Assembly: GCA_963708645.1 (NCBI GenBank)
Contig: CAVPTA010000008.1
Location: forward strand, 1 to 64,000
Origin: RYN-133 sp963708645
GTDB taxonomy: Bacteria; Actinomycetota; Actinomycetes; Mycobacteriales; Jatrophihabitantaceae
Reading direction: 5' to 3'
Length of the DNA: 64,000 nt
Shown here: positions 9,251 to 19,067 of the stretch, piece by piece
Numbering within the stretch: position 1 is the stretch's first letter
Layout of the letters: each line of letters starts with the position of its first letter
The notes under the pieces: model-generated
Told to the model about the DNA's origin: nothing
What the model saw: the letters and a program-made list of their open reading frames with translations, nothing else
The model's database searches: none
Program-made: the position numbers and the translations under genes

Positions 9251-9660
9251 GCGAGGTCTTCTCGGCCGGCCGGCCGCTGCCGCCTGCCGTCTCAGCTGCT
9301 CGGCTACGTGCTCGGTCGGTCGAGGACGGAGCGTGGCGAGGCGGTGCTTCTTCCGCACGTCCGGAGTTCGCGAACCTGCTCGGCAACGTGCAGGGCGGCT
9401 TCGTCGCGGCGATGCTCGACGCGGCCGGCTCGTCGGCGCTGCTGGCCCAGCTCGGCCCCGAGCAGCTTCGCCCCGACCATCGAGATGAAGACGAGCTTCT
9501 ACCGGCCGGCTGCCGATCGGCCCGCTGCGCGGCCGCGGCCGGGTCGTGCACCGCGGCGGACTCGATCGCCTTCCTCGAGGCGAACCCTGCACGACCCGGA
9601 CGGCAGCGCCTGCTCGCCACCGCGACGGCGACCGCGCGGATCATCAGAAGACTGATCTAG
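9247..9660 (+). CDS. PaaI-like hotdog-fold thioesterase
   Basis: Predicted acyl-CoA thioesterase of the hotdog superfamily. The reading, assembled over several frames, gives EFANLLGNVQGGFVAAMLDA (the hotdog helix, with the conserved N-x-x-G-x-x-Q-G-G pattern), then PTIEMKTSFYRPA, then GSLLATATATARI. The ATG at 9247 overlaps the sigma stop codon by four bases (ATGA), so the two genes are co-translated. At about 138 codons the length is normal. Its stop shares the palindrome CTAG with the stop of the convergent protease gene. Why a thioesterase follows a copper-linked sigma gene is unclear. Confidence 0.75.
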   Translation: MSEVFSAGRPLPPAVSAARLRARSVEDGAWRGGASSARPEFANLLGNVQGGFVAAMLDAAGSSALLAQLGPEQLRPDHRDEDELLPAGCRSARCAAAAGSCTAADSIAFLEANPARPGRQRLLATATATARIIRRLI

Positions 9661-12158
9661 TACGTGATGTGCAGCGCGTCGAGCGAAGACCACTTGTTCG
9701 TACCCAGGATCGTGAACGTGAACGGCTGCGCCCGGCGCGGCGCCGAACTGACTGTAGAAGCGGACACTGGCGGCACTCGCGATCGCGCCGCGAGAGGCTC
9801 GAACTTGTGCAGCAGCTCCGGTGCCCGCGAGTAGCTGACGCCGAGGCCCGCCGCGCGCGCCGGTCAGGACGTCGGGCGCGAACTCGAGTACGCCCGTCGC
9901 CGGACCGTTCGCCTGTGCCTGCGCCCCGCGTAGAACGCGTCCAGGCGCAGGAGCCCGCTATGTCGCCCGGCATGCCGACGCGTATGCCAGCGCCAACGAG
10001 TAGCGTGAACACGCTGCGGTCGTCGAGCAGGGCGACGGCACCGAGGTGATCGTCGGCGGCGATGCGTGCCGGCCGATGTCGCGCGCGGCGACGACGAGCA
10101 TGATAGGTCGAGCCGGCCATGCCGGTAGAAGCCGCGCCGATCCCGACTGGCGCGTAGAGGTAGTTGCTCACAGGCGTCGAGGAACTTGCCCCAAGCCGCC
10201 GATCGTCACGTGCGTCGGGCCGAGCAGACGCGAGTCGGCACCCGTGCCGCCGCAGCGCCATGACGGCGACGACCGAGCGCCACCGCCCGAGCCGAACGGG
10301 TGCGGGACGGGCTCACGTGCGCTGCCCGGCACCACCGGCGCGTCTTGTCGATAGATGTACGGGATCACCGCCGGCCAGAGCACGCCGCCGAGGCCGCAGA
10401 CCGTGTCGAAGCCGGGACGTGCGAACACCGACAGGATCGCTGCGCCGATCCTTCGTGCCGCTGCCGTTCTGGCCCGCCGTGACGTCGCGGACAGCCTTCG
10501 TCGCATTGGTGGTTCCGCAGCGATCGCGAGGCGTGATAGGCCGAGTACAGCGCGCCGTGGATGTCGCCTGCTCCCGTGGTGTGTCCGGCGCCGGCGAGCG
10601 CGTTGGTGAGAAGTGCTGCCGACATCGGAGACGAGAGACTCGTGCCGCCGATGCGTCACGTTGCCGTCGGCGCACTGGCAGTTCGACCCGGTCGCCGGTG
10701 TAGATGACGAACCCGGACGCGGGCGCACCGTCGGCGGCGATGTCGGGGACGAGTCGATTCGCGTTGTTGCGGAACGGCGGCGTGGTGATCGCGGCGCGTT
10801 GCCAGATCGGCGCGGCGAAACCCTTGAAGGCGTTGTTGCCCGGCGCGTACGCCACCCCCGAGCGGCCGCCACCGTCCCGCCGCCGCTGGGGTCCTCGCTG
10901 ACGCAGTCGGACTGCGCTCTTGCACGTCCAGGCCGGGTCGGTCCAGTTGGTGCCGGTGTTCGCGGCGTTCTTCGGCGCGCTCAGGTGCGTGCCACCGACG
11001 GAGATCACCGAGGGGGACGAGCCCGGGTAGTCGACGTCCGGTGGGTCGAGCCGCTGTCGCCGCAGTCGTAGATGCCGGCATCGCCGGACGAGGCGAACAC
11101 CGTGACACCAGCCGCGGTCAGCGACTGCAGGGTCGGTTCGAGGGAGCGGATCGCGGCCGCGCCGGTCTGGCTCTCGCACTGCCCCCACGACGACGACAGC
11201 GCGACGATGTTCGGATTCTTGTGCTTCGCGTCCTTGCCCAGCACGTCGTCGAGGACCGCTTCGAACGCCATGTTGAAGTGCGCCGTCGAGTCGTTCGGTG
11301 CGAAGTAGGCCTGCTGGTGCGCGGACGGCGCGGTCGACAGGATCGACTCTTGATCGAGCGCGACCTCGATGTCGCCACCGGGGTAACACACCTGGGCAGC
11401 ACTCTGCAGCCCGTCGTCGCACGCCGTCGGCCCGCCTGCGACCTTCACTGCGAAGTAGTGGTGGTTGGCGACCGGATCGGCCAGGCCGTGGTTCGTGGCG
11501 TACTGGCTCAGATCATTCGCCTGCTGGCTGTTCGAGCAACTGCCCCGGCACCGGGCCGTAGAAGTTCGCCAGCTGGATGGTGGCGACGGTGGTAGGCCCG
11601 TCGTTCTGGCCCGTGGACGGCGGTGGTGTGCGCGGGCGCATAAGCGTTTCGGAAGGCGCGGCCGTCGAGCACGCCCGTCGAGTGGTGGTAGATCGGCGCC
11701 GAACCGTTGGTCGGGAAGACCGCTGAAACCAGTGCGACAAGCTGCGGGGACGTGCGGAAACGCACTCACCGCGGCGCGGGCGCGCGCGAGCCGGCTCGCC
11801 CGGACGGCACGTCCGGCCGTCCGAACAGGCCGGCGGACGTGGCGGCAGCACCAGTCGCCGTGATCGACCACACCGTCTGGTCGACGATCCGGAAGCCCTG
11901 CAGCCGCAGCGACTGCGCGATCGCGTTGTGCGTCGCGTCGCTGGGAAGGAGCGGGCGCAACGCGGCCAGGCGCGCCGTGCGGGACAGGCCATGGGACGCG
12001 GCGAGCCGCGCCAGCGCGACGGGGTGCGGCGCCTTCAGGAAGAGCGTGATCGTCGTTGTCGCCGGATCGGGCGCGGCGACCGCAGCCGGCACGGCGCTCG
12101 CCGCCGTCACCGCCAGCGCGGCGGCAGACAACACGATCAAGGGGCGGCGAGGTCGCAT
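9657..12158 (-). CDS. Secreted S53 (sedolisin/kumamolisin-like) serine protease
   Basis: Large acid-type serine-carboxyl peptidase. A signal peptide (LIVLSAAALAVTAASAV) is followed by a pro-kumamolisin domain (LAASHGLSRTARLAALRP). The catalytic Glu and Asp lie in GGDIEVALDQE (E-x3-D spacing), the oxyanion Asp region in FASSGDAGIYDCGDSG, and the nucleophile in GGTSLSSPMSAALL. Also seen are VALSSSWGQCE and SSPSVISVGGTHL, both typical of the family. A C-terminal beta-rich region of about 200 residues ends FTILGTNKWSSLDALHITY. The frame changes at least eight times. About 830 codons, longer than minimal sedolisins because of the C-terminal extension. Confidence 0.88.
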
Positions 12159-12204
12159 GCCGACCAGGTTCTCACGATCTTGGGACAGTTTGCCCCGGCC
12201 CGTA

Positions 12205-12550
12205 CTACTTTATGACGTCGGTGTCGCCGGCGCGGCGTGCGGCACGGGTCACGAAGTGCTCGGCGACGAACGACATCGTCGGGATCGTGCCGGCGACCAT
12301 CACCAGCACGAACCGCAGCAACGGCCAGCGCAGCTTCACGCCCAGCATCGCCACGACGATCACGTAGACGAGGTACAGGTAGCCGTGCGCGACCCAGACG
12401 AGGCCGGTGCCCGGCTCCATGTGCGGCACGTCCGGCGCCTTGAGGATCAGCGCGAGGCAGCCGAGCAGCAGCACCACGCCGGTGATGAAGGCCATGACGC
12501 GGTAGCCGCTTGAGCGCTCCGGACGCGGCGGCGAGCCGGTCGGCCGGCAC
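12205..12550 (-). CDS. DUF3817 family integral membrane protein
   Basis: Small membrane protein of unknown function with three to four predicted helices: MAFITGVVLLLGCLALIL, then GLVWVAHGYLYLVYVIVVAM, then LLRFVLVMVAGTIPTMSFV. These blocks match the actinobacterial DUF3817 family. The C-terminus is charged (EHFVTRAARRAGD). The start is unclear because of a frame change near ALKR-YRVMAF; the GTG at 12550 is used. It follows another small membrane gene on the same strand. Confidence 0.75.
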
Positions 12551-12572
12551 GGGCGGCTGCGCAACGGAGAGG

Positions 12573-12957
12573 TCAGCGCCGTCCCGATCGGCAGCGAGCG
12601 CAGGTAGGCGTTGTACGCGCGACACTCCGCGTCGCCGCGGTCTCGATATCGTAGGCATCACGTAGCGACGGTAGGTGACCGGCTGTCCTTCGTGCACGGG
12701 CCGGTGACGCACCGGCTGTGACTGCTCGGCGGTGCGGGCGGCGGGCGTGGTCGCGCAGCATCTTGCCCCAGAGAAGATCGCGAAGATGCTGAAGGCCCAC
12801 CACTGCAGCGAGTAGCCGAAGTTCTGCAGGCTGAAGCCCTTGCGCTCCGACACCGACAGCTGCCAGTGCCCCAGCAGCACCATCGCCACGACGGCGGCGA
12901 GCACCAGCACGTGGCCCAGCAGCCACCGGCGGGTGCCGCGAACCGGTACGACGCCAC
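12573..12957 (-). CDS. Conserved small membrane protein, function unknown
   Basis: One strong feature is a pair of helices with a conserved loop: WLLGHVLVLAAVVAMVLLG, then HWQLSVSERKGFSLQNFG and YSLQWWAFSIFAIF. The C-terminal part reads EPVTYRRYVMPT and, over frame changes, AYNAYLRSL. Similar proteins often sit next to DUF3817 genes in actinomycetes. No catalytic motif is visible. GTG at 12957 is taken as start (an ATG at 12965 is in another frame). It runs divergently from xthA. Confidence 0.6.
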
Positions 12958-12981
12958 GCGCCCATGGTAGGCGCGCGTGAT

Positions 12982-12987
12982 TAGGCT
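12982..12987 (+). promoter_or_regulatory. -10 element TAGGCT, leaderless xthA start
   Basis: TAGGCT fits TANNNT and ends seven bases before the GTG of xthA, which has no ribosome-binding site. Transcription would then begin at or beside the start codon, a leaderless arrangement common in actinobacteria. Confidence 0.45.
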
Positions 12988-12994
12988 CGTCGCC

Positions 12995-13795
12995 GTGCGG
13001 ATCGCCACCTGGAACGTCAACTCGGTGACCGCCCGGCTGCCCCGCCTGCTCGACTGGCTCGGCACGGCCGAGCCCGACGTCCTGTGCCTGCAGGAGATCA
13101 AGACGCGCGTCGACGCGTTCCCGTCCGACGAGGTCGGCGAGCTCGGCTACGAGGTCGGCGATCCACGGGACGGGACGGTGGAACGGCGTCGCGATCCTGT
13201 CGCGCGTCGGGATCGCGGACGTGCGCCGCGGGCTGCGTCGACGAGCCGGGCTACCAGCCCGAGGACGCGATGTTCGAGGTCGACCGAGCCGCGCGCCGTG
13301 GGCGCGACGTGCGGCGGCGTGCGGGTCTGGTCGGTGTACGTGCCGAACGGGCGCGAGCTCGGGCCACCCGCACTACGACTACAAGCTGGCGTGGCTCGAC
13401 GCGCTGCGCGACGACCGTGCCGGCCGAGCTGCGCGACCGGTTCGTCGTGATGGGCGACTTCAACATCGCCCCGACCGACGACGACGTGTGGGACGCCGCG
13501 GCCGTGCACGGCGCCACGCACGTCAGCGAGCCGGAACGCGCCGCGCTGCCGCACTGCGCGACGCAGGGGCTGACCGACGTCGTGCCGCGCGCGTTGAAGT
13601 ACGACACGCCCGTACACCTACTGGGACTACCGGGCCGGCATGTTCCACAAGAACATGGGCATGCGCATCGACCTGGTCTACGCGACGCCGCGCGCTCGGC
13701 CGCGGCGGTCACCGACGCCTACGTCGACCGCGAGGCCCGCAAGGGCACCGGGCCGTCCGACCACGCGCCCGGTCGTCGTCGACCTCGCGCTCTGA
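12995..13795 (+). CDS. xthA: Exodeoxyribonuclease III
   Basis: DNA-repair AP endonuclease and 3'-5' exonuclease of the exonuclease III fold. Motifs in order: RIATWNVNSV (metal-binding Asn), VLCLQEIKTR (catalytic Glu), VMGDFNIAPTDDDVWD (Asp/Asn pair), RIDLVYAT, and SDHAPVVVDLAL at the C-terminus (catalytic Asp-His). The frame changes about seven times, each consistent with an extra base. With those removed the protein is about 264 residues, as usual. The start GTG gives VRIATWNVN directly, the normal N-terminus of this family. A hairpin separates it from the convergent folA. Confidence 0.92.
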
Positions 13796-13853
13796 GCGGC
13801 GCCGCACGAGCGCGGTCCGGGTCCGCCGCTTGGCCCCGCCCGCGGTCTGCCTT

Positions 13854-13902
13854 GCCCCGCGCAGACACGCGAAATCGGCCGATCTGCGTGTCGGAGCGGG
13901 GC
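13854..13902. terminator. Hairpin between convergent xthA and folA
   Basis: The arms gccccgc (13854-13860) and gcggggc (13896-13902) continue inwards through GACACGC/GCGTGTC to a central palindrome atcggccgat. It lies 58 bases after the xthA stop and 29 before the folA stop, so it may end both transcripts. Its unusual elaborate core could also make it a dispersed palindromic repeat. Confidence 0.6.
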
Positions 13903-13931
13903 GAAGTGCTGCTCCCAGCGGGGCGATGCGG

Positions 13932-14409
13932 TCAGTGGACGTAGCGCAGCCAGCGGAAGCGGGGGCCATTCTCGGACTCCTGCCAGCCGCCGTCCGTCTC
14001 GATGAGCCAGGACGGGTCGATCGCCGGGGCGTAGACGTCGCCGTCGACCTCGGGTCGACCTCGGTGAGCTCGAGGACGTCGGCGAGCGGCAGCGCGGCGC
14101 CGTAGACGTCGGCGCCGCCGATCACCCACACGTCGCCGGTCAGCGCGGCAACGCCTCGCCGAGTCCGCGAACCGACCTCGGCCCCCTCGGCGTGCCAGGC
14201 CGGGTCGCGGGTGAGCACGAGGTTGCGGCGCCCGGGCAGCGGGCGGAACCGCGGCGGCAGCGAGTCCCAGGTGCGCCGGCCCATCACCACCGTGCGCCCG
14301 CGGTCACCTCGCGGAAGTGCGCCATGTCTTCGGGGATGTGCCACGGGATCGCGTTGTCGCGGCCGATCACCCCGTTGCCGGCCTGCGCCCAGATCAGCCC
14401 GATCGCGAC
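13932..14409 (-). CDS. folA: Dihydrofolate reductase
   Basis: Reduces dihydrofolate to tetrahydrofolate with NADPH. Motifs: IGLIWAQAGNGVIGRDNAIPWHIPEDMAHFR spans residues 3-33 and holds the catalytic acidic residue next to the helix and the Met20-like loop; then VVMGRRTWDSLP, RRNLVLTRDP, VWVIGGADVYGAAL and TEVDPEVDGDVYAP. The C-terminus ends RFRWLRYVH. The frame changes near 14290, 14150 and 14060. The start is unclear because no ATG or GTG is in frame before AIGLIW; a base error at about 14409 is likely. It lies 11 bases downstream of thyA, forming the usual thyA-folA pair. Confidence 0.92.
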
Positions 14410-14420
14410 TCCGGGCAGTC

Positions 14421-15234
14421 TCAGACCGGCGACGGGCGCCTTGATGGCCGGGTGGTGCTCGTAGCCGACGACCTCGAAGTCGCTCGTAGCCGTAGTCGAA
14501 CAGCGACGGCGCCGGCGCGCAGCTCGCAGCCGCGGGAACGGGTACGGCGTCGCGGGACAGCTGCTCGCGCACCTGCTCGACGTGGTTGTCGTAGATGTGG
14601 CAGTCGCCGCCGGTCCACACGAAGTCGCCGACCTCGAGCCCGACCTGCGCCGCGACCATGTGCGTGAGCAGCGCGTAGCTGGCGATGTTGAACGGCACGC
14701 CGAGGAACAGGTCGGCGCTGCGCTGGTAGAGCTGGCAGGACAGCCTGCCGTCGGCGACGTAGAACTGGAAGAACGCGTGGCACGGCGGCAGCGCCATGTT
14801 CGGCGATCTCGGCGACGTTCCACGCGCGACACGATCAGCCGGCGCGAGTCGGGGTTGGTGCGCAGCTGGTCGAGCACCGTCGCTGATCTGGTCGATGTGC
14901 CGGCCGTCCGGGCGTCGGCCACGAGCGCCACTGCACGCCGTAGACCGGGCCGAGCTCGCCGTCGGGCGTCGGCCCACTCGTCCCAGATGGTGACGCCGTG
15001 CTCCTGCAGCCAGCCGACGTTCGACTCGCCGCGCAGGAACCACAGCAGCTCGTAGGCGACCGAGCGGAAGTGCACCCGCTTGGTGGTGATCAGCGGGAAG
15101 CCGGCTGCCAGGTCGTAGCGCAGCTGGTGGCCGAACACCGAGCGGGTGCCGGTGCCGGTGCGGTCGGCCTTGTGCGTGCCGGTGTCGAGCACGTGCCGCA
15201 GCAGGTCCTCGTACTGGGTGTCGAGGCCGGGCAT
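14421..15234 (-). CDS. thyA: Thymidylate synthase (ThyA type)
   Basis: Makes dTMP from dUMP using methylene-tetrahydrofolate, producing the dihydrofolate recycled by the next gene. Visible motifs: RTGTGTRSVFGHQLRYDL (phosphate-binding Arg loop), FPLITTKRVHFRSVAYELLW, LRGESNVGWL, the active-site Cys in LPPCHAFFQFYV, SCQLYQRSADLFLGVPFNIA, and HIYDNHVEQVREQL. The start ATG at 15234 gives MPGLDTQYEDLLRHV. The protein ends GYEHHPAIKAP. Several frame changes occur between 15000 and 14440; after correction the length is about 266 residues, normal for ThyA. Confidence 0.95.
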
Positions 15235-15359
15235 GCTGCGACCCTAACCCGCGCGGCGGACACGGTCGCCGTCCCGCGCCGCTCCGTCTTCGCGTTCCGT
15301 CCCGCTCGGGGCCGGTGCTGGCCACTGCGCCCGCAACCGACCACCGACGGCGCGTGAGG

Positions 15360-15379
15360 CGTGAAAACGAGGTTTCACG
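15360..15379. promoter_or_regulatory. Inverted repeat upstream of sugar transporter
   Basis: The arms cgtgaaa and tttcacg are separated by six bases, about 70 bases before the transporter ATG, in the 214-base gap between divergent thyA and the transporter. It may be an operator for a sugar-responsive repressor. No regulator gene lies beside it, so this is a weak call. Confidence 0.35.
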
Positions 15380-15448
15380 GACGTTCCCGGCGGGTACCGC
15401 GTAGGCGGCCGATCACGACTTCCTGACAATGCGAAGGAGCGCGGGACG

Positions 15449-16916
15449 ATGACGTCGACCTCGACACCTCGAGTACGGGACGCACGAACGCCCTCGACAA
15501 GCTCGACGAGAACGTCCCGACCGCGTTCATCTGGCGGCTGACGCTGCTGGCCACACTGGGCGGGTTCCTGTTCGGCTACGACACGTCGAACATCGGTGCG
15601 GCGCTGAACGTTCATCCCGTACCAGCTCAACGCCTTCGCCACGGGCTACCTGGTCGCCGGCGCCTCGCTCGGCGCCGCGGCCGGTGCGTTGCTGGCCGGG
15701 CCGCTCACCGACCGGTTCGGCCGCAAGAACATGCTGATCGTCGACGCGCTGATCTACGCGCTCGGGCGCGCTGCTGTCGGCGTTCACCTGGCACGTGGCG
15801 GTGCTGCTGATCGCCCGCACGCTGATCGGCCTGGCGATCGGTGCCGACTCGGCCATCGCGACCGCCTACATCGCCGAGTACGCGCCGGCGCAACCGCCGC
15901 GGCTCGCTGGCGATGCTGCAGCAGTGGATGATCACCGTCGGCATCCTGCTCGCCTACATCGTCGCGCTGGTCATCCTCAAGATCTGGCCGAACGCCGCCG
16001 ACGTCGACTGGCGCTGGTTCTTCGGCCTCGGCGCGATCCCCGCGATCGTCGGGCTGATCCTGCGCGTCGAGATGCCCGAGTCGCCGCGGTGGCTGATCCG
16101 CAAGGGCAGGTACGACGACGCGCAGGAGGCGTTCGCCAAACTCGACGTGGAGGTCACCGTCGAGGACGTCGAGTACACCGCGCACCAGCTCGAGCAGGCC
16201 GACGCCAAGAGCCGAGCGCGCCAGCCGCCAAGGGCTGGACGCCGGGCGTGCGGCGCGCGCTCTGGGTGGTGTGCATCTTCTTCGTGTTCCAGCAGATCAC
16301 CGGCATCAACGTGCCGCTGTACTACGGGCCGACGCTGATGGCGTCCTACTTCCAGAGCGGCAACTCGTTGGTCGACGTCGACCACCGCCGGCATCGCGGT
16401 CACGACGATCATGACCGTCGGTCAACGTGATCGCGACCTTCTTCGCGTTCCGCTACATCGACAAGATCGGCCGACGCAAGCTGGCGATCGGCGGGTTCGC
16501 CGGCATGGCGTGTCTTCGCCGTCGTCTCGGCGATCGGCGTCGGCGTGCTGACCGGCACGCCGCGCATCGTGGGTCGGCATGATCGGGCTGAGCCTGTTCA
16601 TCGCGTCGTTCGCGGTCGGCGTCGGCGGCACGGGCTGGCTGATCCAGGGCGAGATGTTCCCGACCGCGGTGCGCGGCCAGGCGGCCTCGATCGCCGCGAC
16701 CGTCGACTGGATCGCGAACTACGCGCTGATCGAGTCGTTCCCGGCCTCGCAGCGGGCGATCGGCCTGGGCTGGGTGATGGTCGTGCTTCGCCGTGCTGTG
16801 CGTGCTCGCGATCGGCGTTCGTGGCGAAGTTCCTGCCCGAGACGAAGGGGCTGGCGGTCGAGGAGATCACCGAGGTGTTCGAGAAGCAGGCGGCCAAGTC
16901 GCCGCTGCCGCAATAG
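15449..16916 (+). CDS. MFS sugar transporter (sugar porter family), frameshifted
   Basis: Twelve-helix sugar:proton symporter. Start ATG at 15449 with AAGGAG upstream. Signatures of the sugar porter family: GGFLFGYDTSNIGAAL in helix 1, then AGPLTDRFGRKNMLI (motif A), RTLIGLAIGADSAIATAY, PESPRWLIRKGR after helix 6, FQQITGINVPLYYGP in helix 7, then RYIDKIGRRKLAI, and PETKGLAVEEITEVF at the C-terminus. At least five frame changes are seen between 15600 and 16810. Corrected length about 485 residues. The substrate is not readable from the sequence. Confidence 0.88.
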
Positions 16917-16917
16917 G

Positions 16918-17291
16918 TCAGCGGGACAGGACGTCGCCGCCGGCGACGTCGTCGCGCGTGAGCTCTTGACGCAGCAGGCCGACGATCGCCGCCGGCGCTC
17001 GCTGTCGTCGAGGATCTTGCGGAACGCCTCGATGCCCTCGATCGTCACGTCCCGCGTGCTGCCGTCGGCGCGGGTCAGCCGGACGGTGTCGCCGGTGTCG
17101 ACGGAGCCGGCTTCGATCGTCCCGGTGACGACTGTGCCGCGTCCCTTGATCGAGAACACGTCCGAGATCGTCATCCGGAACGCTGCTGGCGCCTTCGCGA
17201 TCGACACCGTCGGGCTCGCCGCGTCGGCGCGGGCGAGCAACACCTGCGGGTCCATGCTCTCGTCGTCGTCCTTGTGCCGGAACCACGCCAT
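16918..17291 (-). CDS. EF-Tu domain 2-like stand-alone protein
   Basis: About 124 residues matching only the beta-barrel domain 2 of elongation factor Tu, without a GTPase domain. Seen: FRMTISDVFSIKGRGTVVTG, then TIEAGSVDTGDTVRLTRADG and VTIEGIEAFRKILDD, then AAIVGLLRQELTRDDVAGGD, which ends close to where domain 2 normally does. A hydrophilic leader (MAWFRHKDDDESMDPQ) precedes it. The ATG at 17291 has GGGGG just upstream. One frame change occurs near 17010. Such short EF-Tu-like proteins occur in other actinobacteria but their role is unknown. Confidence 0.7.
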
Positions 17292-17369
17292 GCCCCCATT
17301 GACGCACGGCACGAGCCGGTTGGTCGATATGCATGTCGCCCCGTGCTCGAACATGTGTTTGAATGACTC

Positions 17370-18286
17370 ATGCGCTGGCAATCGACGGACGACGGCCCGG
17401 ACGGGCTGTTCGACGTCGGCGAACTGTTCGCCGACGAGTACGGGTCCGGACGCATGTCGAAGCTCGAATTCCTACCCGTCCTCGCCCACCGCGTGCTCAA
17501 CCACCTGCCGAAGTCGCCGTTCGCGCACTGGACGATCAATGCCTACCGCGGCTGCAGCCAGGTTGCGTCTACTGCTTCGCCCGCCCGACCCACGAGTACC
17601 TCGGCCTCAACGCCGGCAGCGACTTCGACACCAAGATCGTCGTCAAGATCAATGCAGTGGACGTCCTGCGGCGCGAGCTTGCGAATCCGAAAGTGGGCGC
17701 ACGAGAAGGTCGCAATGGGCACGAACACCGATCCCGTACCAACGTGCCGAGGCGAAGTTCAAGCTGACCCGCGGCATCATCGCCGCGCTGGTCGACGCCG
17801 AAACCCCGTTCTCGATCCTGACGAAGTCGCCGCTGGTCACCCGTGATCTCGATCTGATCGCGCCCGCAGCGCACCGGCTCGACGTCAACGTCTCGTTCTC
17901 GATCGCGACCGTCGACGAGCACGCCTGGCGGGTCACCGAACCGGGCACGCCGCACCCGCTGCGCCGCGTCGATGCGGTGCGCGCGATGGTCGACGCCGGC
18001 GTGCCGACCGGCGTGATCATGGCGCCGATCCTGCCCGGACTCTCCGACCGCCGCGACCAGATCGAGGCGACCGTCGCCGCCATCCAGGACGCCGGCGCCG
18101 AGGTGTTCCATGCTCATCCGGTCTACCTACGTGGCGCGACCCGCGAGCACTTCATGTCGTGGCTCTACGACCACGACCGCGAGCTGCACGCGCGCTACGT
18201 CCGCGGCATCTCCGAGCGCGGCGACGTCAGCCGCGAGTACAAGAAGCTGGGTCGACGACGCCGTCGCCCGCGCGAAAGTCCGCTGA
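17370..18286 (+). CDS. Radical SAM protein, Rv2578c family
   Basis: Radical S-adenosylmethionine enzyme. The cluster-binding motif C-x3-C-x2-C is read as YRGCSQ then GCVYCFARPTHEY across one frame change. Family blocks follow: GSDFDTKIVVKINAV, MGTNTDPYQRAEAKFKLTRG, FSILTKSPLVTRDLDLI, GVIMAPILPGLSD, FHAHPVYLRGATREHFMSWL and SREYKKL. These match the mycobacterial Rv2578c family, related to spore photoproduct lyase-like proteins, whose substrate is unknown. Frame changes occur near 17570, 17695, 17745 and 18250. The ATG at 17370 gives MRWQSTDDG, a typical N-terminus. Confidence 0.85.
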
Positions 18287-18300
18287 TCGGCGAGGGCACG

Positions 18301-19031
18301 TCAGATCTTCTTGTTCAGCAACCACGCCAGAATTTGAACGGCCTGATCGGTGCGTCCAGCCGTGCGGACTCGAGGTCGGTCCTTCGTCCCCTTCGGCCAT
18401 GAACTTCTTCAGCGCCGCCGGAACCGGGCTACCCGGCGAGATGTGTGGCAGGCCCTGCAGCAGGAACCGCTCCCGGCCGGCGCGGTCGAAGAAGAACACC
18501 TCGTCCGAATGTGTGATGTCGTAGGCGAGCCGGTGACCCGGTCAGCCAGTCCTTCGGGCCGGGACTCGGATCGGCCTCACGCTTGCGGAACACCCCGAGG
18601 GTGTCCCAGAACAGGTTGATCTCGCGCGCCGACCCCGTCAGCACGTACCAGTCGGACGGCGCCGGTGCGTACTGGCGGCGATAGGCCGCCAGTCGTGCGG
18701 CGACATCGCGGCCCGGGTCGACGGTGACGCTGAGGAACGCGACCTTGGCCCCCAGACCCGCAGTGGTGACCCGTCGTGCCGCGCCGACGATGTTCGCCGT
18801 GTCGATCGGGCACGTGCCCTGACACAGCGTGAGCATGTCCGACAGCGACGACGATCTTTCCGCTCAGGGCGGCGAGCGAGACCGCATCGCCCGGAAGCGT
18901 CCGTGAGCCGTACGTGCTCAATGGGCGCCGGAGAGCACGCGGCTCAACTGCTGCCCGACCGACGGGCCCGGCATCGGCTGACCCGTTGCGCCGCCACTCG
19001 ACCCGCACGCAGCCAATGCGATCAAGACCAT
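18301..19031 (-). CDS. SCO1/SenC family lipoprotein (second copy)
   Basis: Copper chaperone for cytochrome oxidase. A lipoprotein signal (MVLIALAACGSSGG) is followed after frame changes by LPGDAVSLAALSGKIV, the copper motif in MLTLCQGTCPIDTANIV (C-x3-C), AFLSVTVDPGRD (typical SCO strand), and WYVLTGSAREINLFWDTLGV. Then comes HTFGRGVLLRPRR in the broken frame, read elsewhere as VFFFDRAGRERFL, which holds the copper His. The end reads QAVQILAWLLNKK. It lies divergent from ctaG, which fits a role in CuA or CuB insertion. Confidence 0.85.
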
Positions 19032-19067
19032 TCCGATTGCGGCGGTGCGGGCGTAACGTCCCCGGCC

